DNA of 64,000 bases, from contig CAUZXS010002453.1 in the NCBI GenBank assembly GCA_963585895.1, positions 62,001-126,000 on the forward strand. Direction: 5' to 3'. Each line of letters opens with the position of its first letter. Position 1 is the first letter of the stretch. This DNA comes from Sepioteuthis lessoniana (lineage: Eukaryota; Mollusca; Cephalopoda; Myopsida; Loliginidae). Made by a program: the position numbers and the translations under genes. Positions 1 through 12,200 of this stretch are shown here, piece after piece. The notes beneath the pieces were generated by a model that was given only the letters and a program-made list of their open reading frames with translations, was not told the origin of the DNA and did not search any database.

Positions 1-3000
1 GGTGGAGGTTTTGCTGTTACTGGAGGTATTATTGGTGGTACACTTGGTGTTGCTACAGGCGGAGCTGGAGGTCCAGTAGTTACAGCAGGTGTTGCTTGTG
101 GTGTTGATGATAGCATTACAAATGGAGGTGGAGGTTTTGCTGTTACTGGAGGTATTATTGGTGGTACACTTGGTGTTGCTACAGGTGGAGCTGGAGGTGC
201 AGTTGTTACAGCAGGTGTTGCTTGTGGTGTTGATGATAGTATTACAAATGGAGGTGGAGGTTTTGCTGTTACAGGAGGTATTATTGGTGGTACACTTGGT
301 GTTGCTACAGGTGGAGCTGGAGGTGCAGTAGTTACAGCAGGTGTTGCTTGTGGTGTTGATGATAGCATTACAAATGGAGGTGGAGGTTTTGCTGTTACAG
401 GAGGTATTATTGGTGGTACACTTGGTGTTGCTACTGGCGGAGCTGGAGGTGCAGTAGTTACAGCAGGTGTTGCTTGAGGTGTTGTTGGTGTTATTACAAA
501 TGGAGGTGGAGGTTTTGCTGTTACAGGAGGTATTATTGGTGGTACACTTGGTGTTGCTACTGGCGGAGCTGGAGGTCCAGTAGTTACAGCAGGTGTTGCT
601 TGTGGTGTCGATGATAGCATTACAAATGGAGGTGGAGGTTTTGCTGTTACTGGAGGTATTATTGGTGGTACACTTGGTGTTGCTACAGGTGGAGCTGGAG
701 GTGCAGTAGTTACAGCAGGTGTTGCTTGTGGTGTCGATGATAGCATTACAAATGGAGGTGGAGGTTTTGCTGTTACAGGAGGTATTATTGGTGGTACACT
801 TGGTGTTGCTACAGGCGGAGCTGGAGGTCCAGTAGTTACAGCAGGTGTTGCTTGAGGTGTTGTTGGTGTTATTACAAATGGAGGTGGAGGTTTTGCTGTT
901 ACGGGAGGTATTATTGGTGGTACACTTGGTGTTGCTACAGGCGGAGCTGGAGGTCCAGTAGTTACAGCAGGTGTTGCTTGTGGTGTTGATGATAGTATTA
1001 CAAATGGAGGTGGAGGCTTTGCTGTTACAGGAGGTATTATTGGTGGTACACTTGGTGTTGATACAGGCGGAGCTGGAGGTGCAGTTGTTACAGAAGGTGT
1101 TGCTTGTGGTGTCGATGATAGCATTACAAATGGAGGTGGAGGTTTTGCTGTTACAGGAGGTATTATTGGTGGTACACTTGGTGTTGCTACAGGCGGAGCT
1201 GGAGGTCCAGTAGTTACAGCAGGTGTTGCTTGTGGTGTTGATGATAGTATTACAAATGGAGGTGGAGGTTTTGCTGTTACTGGAGGTATTATTGGTGGTA
1301 CACTTGGTGTTGCTACAGGTGGAGCTGGAGGTCCAGTAGTTACAGCAGGTGTTGCTTGTGGTGTTGATGATAGCATTACAAATGGAGGTGGGGGTTTTGC
1401 TGTTACAGGAGGTATTATTGGTGGTACACTTGGTGTTGCTACAGGCGGAGCTGGAGGTCCAGTAGTTACAGCAGGTGTTGCTTGAGGTGTTGTTGGTGTT
1501 ATTACAAATGGAGGTGGAGGTTTTGCTGTTACTGGAGGTATTATTGGTGGTACACTTGGTGTTGCTACAGGCGGAGCTGGAGGTCCAGTAGTTACAGCAG
1601 GTGTTGCTTGTGGTGTTGATGATAGTATTACAAATGGAGGTGGAGGTTTTGCTGTTACTGGAGGTATTATTGGTGGTACACTTGGTGTTGCTACTGGCGG
1701 AGCTGGAGGTCCAGTAGTTACAGCAGGTGTTGCTTGTGGTGTTGTTGGTGTTATTACAAATGGAGGTGGAGGTTTTGCTGTTACTGGAGGTATTATTGGT
1801 GGTACACTTGGTGTTGCTACAGGTGGAGCTGGAGGTCCAGTAGTTACAGCAGGTGTTGCTTGTGGTGTTGATGATAGCATTACAAATGGAGGTGGGGGTT
1901 TTGCTGTTACAGGAGGTATTATTGGTGGTACACTTGGTGTTGCTACAGGCGGAGCTGGAGGTCCAGTAGTTACAGCAGGTGTTGCTTGAGGTGTTGTTGG
2001 TGTTATTACAAATGGAGGTGGAGGTTTTGCTGTTACTGGAGGTATTATTGGTGGTACACTTGGTGTTGCTACAGGCGGAGCTGGAGGTCCAGTAGTTACA
2101 GCAGGTGTTGCTTGAGGTGTTGTTGGTGTTATTACAAATGGAGGTGGAGGTTTTGCTGTTACTGGAGGTATTATTGGTGGCACACTTGGTGTTGCTACAG
2201 GCGGAGCTGGAGGTCCAGTAGTTACAGCAGGTGTTGCTTGTGGTGTTGATGATAGTATTACAAATGGAGGTGGAGGTTTTGCTGTTACTGGAGGTATTAT
2301 TGGTGGTACACTTGGTGTTGCTACTGGCGGAGCTGGAGGTCCAGTAGTTACAGCAGGTGTTGCTTGTGGTGTTGTTGGTGTTATTACAAATGGAGGTGGA
2401 GGTTTTGCTGTTACTGGAGGTATTATTGGTGGTACACTTGGTGTTGCTACAGGTGGAGCTGGAGGTCCAGTAGTTACAGCAGGTGTTGCTTGTGGTGTTG
2501 ATGATAGCATTACAAATGGAGGTGGGGGTTTTGCTGTTACAGGAGGTATTATTGGTGGTACACTTGGTGTTGCTACAGGCGGAGCTGGAGGTCCAGTAGT
2601 TACAGCAGGTGTTGCTTGAGGTGTTGTTGGTGTTATTACAAATGGAGGTGGAGGTTTTGCTGTTACTGGAGGTATTATTGGTGGTACACTTGGTGTTGCT
2701 ACAGGCGGAGCTGGAGGTCCAGTAGTTACAGCAGGTGTTGCTTGTGGTGTTGATGATAGTATTACAAATGGAGGTGGAGGTTTTGCTGTTACTGGAGGTA
2801 TTATTGGTGGTACACTTGGTGTTGCTACAGGCGGAGCTGGAGGTCCAGTAGTTACAGCAGGTGTTGCTAGTGGTGTTGTTGGTGTTATTACAAATGGAGG
2901 TGGAGGTTTTGCTGTTACTGGAGGTATTATTGGTGGTACACTTGGTGTTGCTACTGGCGGAGCTGGAGGTGCAGTTGTTACAGCAGGTGTTGCTTGAGGT

Positions 3001-3243
3001 GTTGTTGGTGTTATTACAAATGGAGGTGGAGGTTTTGCTGTTACAGGAGGTATTATTGGTGGTACACTTGGTGTTGCTACAGGTGGAGCTGGAGGTCCAG
3101 TAGTTACAGCAGGTGTTGCTTGTGGTGTTGATGATAGCATTACAAATGGAGGTGGAGGTTTTGCTGTTACAGGAGGTATTATTGGTGGTACACTTGGTGT
3201 TGCTACAGGCGGAGCTGGAGGTGCAGTTGTTACAGCAGGTGTT
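1..3243. repeat. 126-bp tandem repeat array with a 630-bp higher-order unit
   Basis: Junction landmarks recur every 126 bp (93, 219, 345 and so on to 3117). From 1479 to 2738 the two unit variants follow the same five-unit order twice (V-D-V-D-V, where D is the GATGATAG form and V the GTTGTTGGTG form). A private GGTGGGGGTT variant recurs exactly 630 bp apart (1891 and 2521). This indicates recent block duplication inside the exon. Confidence 0.9.
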
Positions 3244-3274
3244 GCTTGTGGTGTTGTAGGAACTTTAACAGTTG
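1..3274 (-). CDS. Giant Pro/Thr/Val linker exon of 42-residue repeats (3' end outside window)
   Basis: The acceptor AG lies at 3275-3276 (sense ATTGCCAG before CAACTGTTAAAG). The exon starts with two bases of a codon completed by the A that ends the exon at 4591-4726. The sense frame stays open to base 1, at least 1,091 residues. It is about 25.7 copies of a 126-bp unit coding for 42 residues, including [20 protein letters not shown], then [14 protein letters not shown]. Two unit variants alternate at the junction: FVMLSSTPQ (plus strand GATGATAG) and FVITPTTPQ (plus strand GTTGTTGGTG). It has no Cys and much Pro and Thr, as expected for a mucin-type O-glycosylated stalk. The opposite strand is also largely open and Gly-rich, but TGA codons in the second variant interrupt it. 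Confidence 0.75.
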
Positions 3275-6200
3275 CTGGCAATATAATATTTAGTTACATT
3301 CATATATTTGATAATGTTTATTCATAAACATTTTAATAAAATAGCTAAAAAACCTTTTATGTTTAAATTCTTAATTTGATTTTTTAACTGGTACTCAGTA
3401 TTAATTTTTAAGAACTGACAGATATTCATTTTTAATTTCGAAAAATTTATTTTCCATAAATTTATTTTTTCTATCAATGAGTAAGATAATTTTAACTGAA
3501 GCTAATATTATAACATAGAATCCTGTATACTTTAGTCTCTGAAAAAAATGATTGAAATTACAGAATTAAGATAATTTCGATATAGTTTTCTAAATTATTA
3601 GAGAGTTTCCTTTAAAACTTGTTAACAGTTGAGAGTGAGAAAATAATGCAAAATCCTGCGGAAACTATTATTGATGCAGAATATGCAGATGATCTAATGC
3701 TTCTTACATCTACTCAAGCTGAATCCCTGCTGCAGAGCCTGGAAAAGGCAGCAAAAGCCATTGGTGTCTATTTGAACTCAGATAAGATATAGTTCATGAG
3801 TTTTAATCAAGATGGTTCTATCTCTTCATTAAATGGCATGCCTCTGAAATTAGTAGATAATTTCATATACCTTGGTAGCAATATCTCATCCACTGAAAGT
3901 AATGTCAATATATGCATCAGAAAGGCATGGACTGTTATTGACAGGTTAATGATGATAAAGAAATCTGATATCTATAATAAAATAAAACAATAATTCTTTC
4001 AAGTTGTATCCATATTTGTACTATTGTATGGTTGCACAACTTGGATTTTAATGAAAAAAGTTAAATAGGAGCTACACAAGAATGCTGTGAGCTGTCCTGA
4101 GGAAATTGTGAAAGTAGCATCCTACAAAACAGCAGTTGCATGGCTACTTACCTCCCATTTCACAAATCATCCAAGTAAGACAAATAATACATGCTGGCCA
4201 CTGTTAGAAAAATAAGGAAAAATTCATAAGCGTTGTTCTTTTACGGACTCCTCCACAGTGAAACACCACTATTGGCTGACCAGCAAAAACTTACATTCAT
4301 TAGTTCTGAGAGGATACAGGAGACCATCTTGATGACTTATGAAACACAAAAGCCAATTTGGATGGATTGCAAGATGGAGATCAAAGGAATCCTTGTTATC
4401 AATACAACTTGATGATGAAGCAGTTGAGAAACATCTAGTTACTGATGAATTAAACATTTGCAATAGACAAAATATTTTCATCGGCTATTTTAAAATAGGA
4501 TTGTATTTTGGGGCTTCTATATAAAGATCAACCAGAAATAGTAGTTTACTAGCTGGATAAGACATTAGAACTGAAGTAAACTTTACTTACTTGATTTCTT
4601 TGCACATACTTTGGCTGAAATACTGACAGCCATTGGGAGAAGATTATCAGAAGGTGTGATTGTTATTTTGACGCCAGTTTGTGATCCACCAGTAGGAATG
4701 GCAACTTTTTTATCAGGTGAAGAAGTCTAAATAAAAATTTGATCAATTTTATACAATACAGTATGAAAATATAGAATGATAAAATGGTGTACAGATTTCA
4801 TATATATTGTTTCTTATAACATGTTTTTTACAGTTTATTTCATATAGTATTCTAAATGTATTTTATGATTAACTCTTATAAAGACTCAGTCATAAAATAC
4901 ATCTAAAATACCTTTGGAAAAATTGCACAATTTTTTTCTGGGAGTTTACAAAACAAAACATGCTTTCTTTGACAAGGATTAACATTAAGAGTAATTTTGA
5001 TTATGACAATTGAAAATAAGACATGCATACTTATATATTTTCAAACAGTTAATTTGAAAGTATATTTATGGAGTTATTTCTTTTGATTGATCAGCAACTA
5101 AATGTTAATAAAATACTATAATGAATAATTATGATAATACTCATATAATATAAATTCTAACCTACAGAATTTTTCAAGTCTTGTTAGGAGGACTCCCTAT
5201 GAAACTACTATCTATATATCCCTGTTTTGTGTGAATAGGATTATCCCATTCTTTATAAATGCTGGATGATTTAACCAGCAGGAAGGGAAAAGAAAAGAAA
5301 GACAGACTGGAGATAACAGTTTAACTATAGACCAAAATGTGCAATGCCAATATCAGACTTGTTTTTGTTCACCCAACTAACAAAAAGAAGGAAATGGATA
5401 CAAAGCAAGAACACAAGAGAATTTCCCTAATAAGCCAAAACAAAATATATTTGATCTAAGTAAAGTTGGCGACCTCAGTCAAGGGTGACCCGAAGACTCC
5501 CTTTTCAGCAGCTACTACATCAAGGTGTAGGGGAGGGTGCTACTCCTTTCCCTGGATTGCTCCACTTTACCCTTGATCATTACCTTATAATACTGAGTGT
5601 TAAGAAAGGTTGGCATCAAGTACCATTTCTGAGTCTTTGGTATGACTTGACTGGGGATTGAACCCCAGTCTCCTGGACCATTAGTAAACACTCTACTCAT
5701 TAGAGATTCTTTATAGTAAATATAATAATTTAAAGGTAAGTATTACTGCAAAGCAATAAGCACTTATAAGATTAGGCTAAAATAGAAAATAAAAGCAACT
5801 GATAATAAATTTACAAGAGTGAGTCAAAAGTTTTGCAATATTTTGGTAACATGAAGTACAAATCAGTAACTCCAGATGCTTTTACTGAGATCATGAAGGT
5901 GGCGAATTATACTGGATTTGGGAGATGCTAAACTCACTTGATACTCTCTAAGGGTTACTTGTCAGATTTTCCTCTTTGACTTGGAATATAACTCCATGGT
6001 TTTAGGCTTATGTGACTTTGCCAGATTCTTGAGGTTCTTGAAACTGGAGCAAAATTTCTTGAACAGCCTGATTACTGTAGTATGATCAACTTCATCCTCA
6101 ATGTTCTGGCTACTTCCACAACATTAAGGCCCAGTTCAAACTCATAAAGAATAAGTTCCCAAATTAAACTACATTCATCTGTGCTGCTTTCAAATTCCAC

Positions 6201-9200
6201 ATGGAGTGAAGCAATGCACAACATGTTAGTGCACCAACTACTGATACTATCAAGCACAACAAATACCTTCCATGATTTGAACTACTTTGGTAATGTTATA
6301 TACATACTGCAAACTAGTGCATACCAAAATATTCCAAAACTTGCAACTCAACCAAGTACAATTCTCTGAAGCATCTTCTTACCTTCAATGGAAGTACACC
6401 ACTAGGAGTGATTAATTCCACACTGTATTTTTCAACATTATCTTTATCAACCAAACTAATTATGCCACCACTCTGTAGTGTGTCACCAATATTCAAGGTT
6501 ATGGTTCGATCTTTATTTCCTGTGGTATCCCATGTATTTCCAGGTCTGATATCTCCAGGGCTACCTAATTCAGGATCTAAGGTGATTGCACTGTCTGGAA
6601 TGATTGTCTCATCTTTCATACCATCAGTGAGGGCACATACAGCTAAAACAGAAGATTTTAGTGGATTATAAAATGATTTGAACCCAGAAACATTTTAATC
6701 AATTGAACCAAATATACTAAAATATAAATCATCTAAATCATATGACAAGCAAATAAATTGTTAAATAAGAGAATACTTTAAAAATATTATGAAAAAATTT
6801 TCCAGTGAAAAAATTTTGAAAACATAAAATTAGTACATAAGATACTTATTGAGTGCTTGATATGTATAATAAAACCAAATATAAATAATTAACTAACAAA
6901 GGAGGAAAAATATAACAAGAATTATACATTCTAATAATAGCATTAGTGAATAGATATGAATTCCAAAATATCAAGCAATGAAATGAATTGATGTGGAACA
7001 TATGAAAGAAGGTTGATTTGAAAATTATATTGAAAAAAAACAAGAAAATTTGCATGAAATAAACAAGTTTGGTTTAGTTTGGTTTGTTTGGGTTTTATGG
7101 CATATCAACCTTTCTAGGTTATTTAATGCCAAATCCATTTCTATATACACATAAATAGTTCTATTTCAAACAATTCAGTTTAGCATAAGTAGAAAGTTTA
7201 ACTGCCAAAAACATTTCTATTTCAAGATATTCAGTTTAGCGAAACAGTTCTAATAAAAACAATTCAGTTTAGTAATAGTATAGTTTTTGTTTACACACAG
7301 TTAAATGTGAAAACAGTTCTATTTCAAACAATTAAGTTTAGCATAAGTAGAGTTCCAGCGTCAAAAATAGTTCTATTTCAAACAATCCAGTTTAGTATAC
7401 AAGAACAGTTCTATTTCAAGCAATTTAGTTTAGCATAAGTACACAGTTTAGGTCTATTTGACCAATATATAGGACCCTATCAGGTACTTCCACTCCGGGC
7501 CAGAGTAGACCTGGGAGCAATGGCAATGAAAGGGTACTCTGCATTCCCCAAATCTCCAGCATTACTGGAACCTCATCATCAGATTGTTAAGTGTCATATC
7601 TAGGACACTCATTGGTGGGTAGGGATCTGACAAAGAATCAGTCAGTTTATTCTACAGCCCCAGCTGACAGGGCAAAAATAAACAAGAGCTTCAGCTGAAA
7701 TGATAACAATAAGGAGAAAAGAAAATGGGAAAAATGAAAATTATGAATAGAGAGGAATCTAGATGAATAAAAATGATTATGAAAAGATTATTATATGAAT
7801 TAATTATTATTCTGAGATACCTGGAGTAGTAAGAGGAACAGTTGTCACTGCAGGAGGTACAGGTGTTGTGGATGCTAGTGTTGTTGCTGCTGGTGTTTTT
7901 GCTGCAGGTGTTGTTGCTGCTGGTGGTGTTACAGCTGCTGTTGTGACTACTGCAGTTGTGGGTACTACAACAGTTGTGGGTGCCACAGCTGGAAAAACAA
8001 TTAAAAAAACATATGTGATTAAATCAGGGACAATATTCTAATCAATGAAATGAAGTGAGCAAGAAAGGTAATTGAGAAAAATATGCAGGGTAATGTAAAT
8101 AAATTATGGATGAAAACATATGATCTTGGAGGTTTTGTTGAATAAGATATCAATAAGAATTATACTTACTTGATTTCTTAGCACAGATCTTGGTAGCAAT
8201 GCTTACAATCATTGGGTTATTTGGCTCTTTAGGAGTCAGTGTGATTTTAATTCCAGTCTGTGTGTCTTTGGCAGGAATTGCTACTTTCTTATCAGCTGGA
8301 GATTTCTAAATAGAAAATGAAATCATCATTGAGATGTATACAAGAAAACATAAAATGTATATCTATTAATTATCTAAAAAATGTATTTTCTTAAGATTGT
8401 TAATAAGAAAAAATATCCAGATAATGTCAAATAAGAGGTAAGTAATATTAATTTCTGATGTTAGTGAAATAATAAAAGAAATATTTACCTTAACAAAAAC
8501 TAATCCAGTTGGTGTTATTGTCTCAACAGTATATTTGTCTACATTTTCGTTATCAACCAGTTGAATTGTACCACCACTCTTCAATGTATCTCCAACAGTA
8601 ATTTCAACATATCTGTCATTTGGTCCATTAGTAACCCATGTGTTGCCAGGTCTAATATCATCAGGTGCTCCAGATGGAGATAACTGAATAGCTTCATCAG
8701 GAATTATTGTTTCATCATTCATTCCATTGACATAGACGCAGGTCACTGTTTAAAATCAAATATGGAATCAAATATTATCTTGGAATAGAAATGAAATATG
8801 CAGGAAAACAATTAGTCTCCCAGCAGGTGAAATAGTAATGAAGTCTATATTAAAGCTGATATTTTGTAGTAAGCAAAAGCTAGAGAATCTTTTAATATGA
8901 TAATTATTCTCTTTGATAAAGTATATTTTCATTTTGATGTCTTAACATCAATTTGGATGAAGAAGAGTCAATGTTTGCTATTCGGAATATTCTTTGCTAG
9001 TATTTTTCTTTAAGTTTTCAGATTTTCCTTGAGGAAAAAAAAATCCAAGTCAATTTTTGTTGACTTTGTAGATATTTACAATGTCAATTTCCCTGACTGG
9101 GAAATAAAAACCACACCATGATGGAAGGAATTGACGCTGTTTCTTAGATTTTTGTTTTTAAGTGTGCAAAACACAAATTAAATTTCCATTGGATTGATTT

Positions 9201-12200
9201 GCTATAAATAACTGACTCTGTTGTTTGTGAATAGATGATTTGGTTTTCAAAAGAATGTTCTATTTTATATCTTTAACATCAGATTACTTTTATAAAAGTT
9301 GTTTTGCGAATTCCATTTACAATATATCATCAATATATATATATTCATATTATGTAAAGACCAGAATGTTTTGATAAATTCAGTTATCTTAAGAATATCG
9401 ATTATCATTTCAAAGAGAATATTTACTGAGACAATTTAAAAGCCAAGTTAAACTGAACACTTTTCATACTATCTGAACATCTAAGAAAGTTCAAAGAAAA
9501 GATTGATTTAAATTTATACAGATACAAAAACCATGATAGATTTTTCTTATATATCTTAGAAGAGAATGCTTTTATTTTAATAATTTCTTGCATTGAAATA
9601 CCTGGGGTTGTTGAAGGAAGAGTTGTTAGTTGTGTTGGAACAGGTGTTGTAGCTGCTGGTGTTTTTGCTGCAGGTGTTGTTGCGGCTGGTGTTGTTACAG
9701 CTGCTGTTGTGACTACTGCAGTTGTTGGTACCACAACAGTTGTAGGTGCCACAGCTAGAAAAACAATTAAAGAAACACATGTAATTAAATCAGGGACAAT
9801 ATTCTAATCAATGAAATGAGGTGAGCAAGAAAGGTAATTGAGAAAAATATGCAGGGTAATGTAAATAAATTATGAATGAAAACATATGATCTTGGAGATT
9901 TTGTTGAATAAGATATCAATAAGAATTATACTTACTTGATTTCTTAGCACAGATCTTGGTAGCAATGCTTACAATCATTGGGTTATTTGGCTCTTTAGGA
10001 GTCAGTGTGATTTTAATTCCAGTCTGTGTGTCTTTGGCAGGAATTGCTACTTTCTTATCAGCTGGAGATTTCTAAATAGAAAATGAAATCATCATTGAGA
10101 TGTATACAAGAAAACATAAAATGTATATCTATTAATTATCTAAAAAATGTATTTTCTTAAGATTGTTAATAAGAAAAAATATCCAGATAATGTCAAATAA
10201 GAGGTAAGTAATATTAATTTCTGATGTTAGTGAAATAATAAAAGAAATATTTACCTTAACAAAAACTAATCCAGTTGGTGTTATTGTCTCAACAGTATAT
10301 TTGTCTACATTTTCGTTATCAACCAGTTGAATTGTACCACCACTCTTCAATGTATCTCCAACAGTAATTTCAACATATCTGTCATTTGGTCCATTAGTAA
10401 CCCATGTGTTGCCAGGTCTAATATCATCAGGTGCTCCAGATGGAGATAACTGAATAGCTTCATCAGGAATTATTGTTTCATCATTCATTCCATTGACATA
10501 GACGCAGGTCACTGTTTAAAATCAAATATGGAATCAAATATTATCTTGGAATAGAAATGAAATATGCAGGAAAGCATTTAGTCTCCCAGCAGGTGAAATA
10601 GTAATGAAGTCTATATTAAAGCTTATATCATTCAAGTTAACAAAGGCTAGAGAATCTTTGGATATGATGATTATTCTCTTTGATAAAGTATATTTTCATT
10701 TTGATGTCTTAACATCAATTTTGATGAAGTGAAATCAATGTTTGTGATTCAGAATATTACTTGCTACTATTTTACTTTTTTACGCTAGAATATGTTTTTC
10801 TGAGAAAGAATATTCAAAGCAAATTTGTTGCTGGATTCTAAGAATTATTTTTCACAAATCAAAGACCATTAAATAAAATTAATGTATAAAATGTAGTTTC
10901 ATAAAAATGAGCAGATTTCTTTTGGAAATTTAAAAATAGTTTATTATTGAGTTTGTTTTAAACATGTCATTTTTTTAGATCCAGAAATAAATACCAGTTC
11001 ATGAATGCTGGAAGCAGCACTGTTTCTCAGATATATATTGTAAACTATGCAAAAAGAAAAATTAAATTTCTATTGAAATGATAGCTCTGAAGATTTGATT
11101 TCTTTGCGTGTGAAAGTATTATTTGGTTTCATATGTTAAATAAAAGATTGTCACATAACTTTGATGAAAACTTGAATTTGGATTTCATTATGATCTTTTA
11201 AAAGAAAATAGCTTCATTATTATAAAAGAATATCAGTATAGAAATATATTTGATAAAAATATGCCATTTATGATTATGTAAAATGAGCCTAATTAATTAA
11301 GATCCTTAAGAAAATAAACAGGTAGATATTTCATATTTGGTAATCAGATTATAAACATTTTGAAAAAAATAACTTTTTTTGGTATATGTTAGATTCTAAT
11401 GATCAAATTCTAAATGAATTGACTAATGTGTGCTGCTGTTGGCAAGCAACAATTGGATTTAAAAGGAATATTGAGGGTGTGCAGTAAAAACAAAATAATG
11501 AAGTTCTATATGAAAAAAAGTAATCAAATGCGGGAAGGTTTGAGTTATTTAATGGCAATACAGAGAATAAAACTGTGAAAAAATCTTTTAGTTCTAGTTA
11601 ATTCATAATTGGTTGGTATCAAATCACGTGTCATTAAGAATTATTCAATCTCATTTAGCATTAAATCTAGAAAGATGCTCCTTATAGGAAATATTAATTA
11701 AATGGACTACATGTCAGACATTTTTTCTAGTAATTAAAGATTCATTTTATCTAGGATGCTATGTCAGTAGCTATTTATTTTAGAGAGAAACTTGTATATG
11801 GCTTATACCTAGATTAATCCATCATTAATGCAAAACATTCAAAATTTAATTGACTCTTCATCAGAAATTCACAAAATCCATTCTAAGTAATATTCTATTT
11901 TATATAATCAATATTGGATTGTTTTTGTTAAAGTTATTTTACAAATATCATTTATTATATAGCACCAATGTATAGAGTATAATATGTAAAGTTTTGAAAG
12001 TTCTGATACATTCTATAATTTTAAGATGATTAATAATAATCATTCTAAATTAAATGCTTATGGAGAATGTCGTAAACATCTATGTAAAGTTTACACTTTT
12101 CAAACAATGTCTACACCTATGAAAGTTCAAAGAAAAGAATAATTGAAGCTTATACAGGTTCAAAAATCATGATATATTTTTCTTATATATTTTAGGAGAG

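Noticed and set aside
89..3103. Plus-strand Gly-rich or Leu/Val-rich frames in the 126-bp array (silk- or glycine-rich-protein-like)
   Set aside because: Broken every few units by TGA or other stops, while the minus Pro/Thr frame is open from 3274 to 1 and has a good acceptor.
1..3243. CRISPR-like regularly spaced repeats
   Set aside because: Units are contiguous with no unique spacers, the DNA is eukaryotic, and the array is a coding minisatellite.
5635..5705. Functional tRNA gene on the minus strand
   Set aside because: A- and B-box-like parts are present, but the acceptor stem and anticodon arm do not pair convincingly, and the SINE body continues directly after it.
8366..8488. Extension of exon A into the following hydrophobic stretch as a transmembrane segment
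   Set aside because: The reading frame continues past a good GTAAATATT donor by chance. The phase-0 junction to exon B is conserved in all cassettes, so this stretch is intron.
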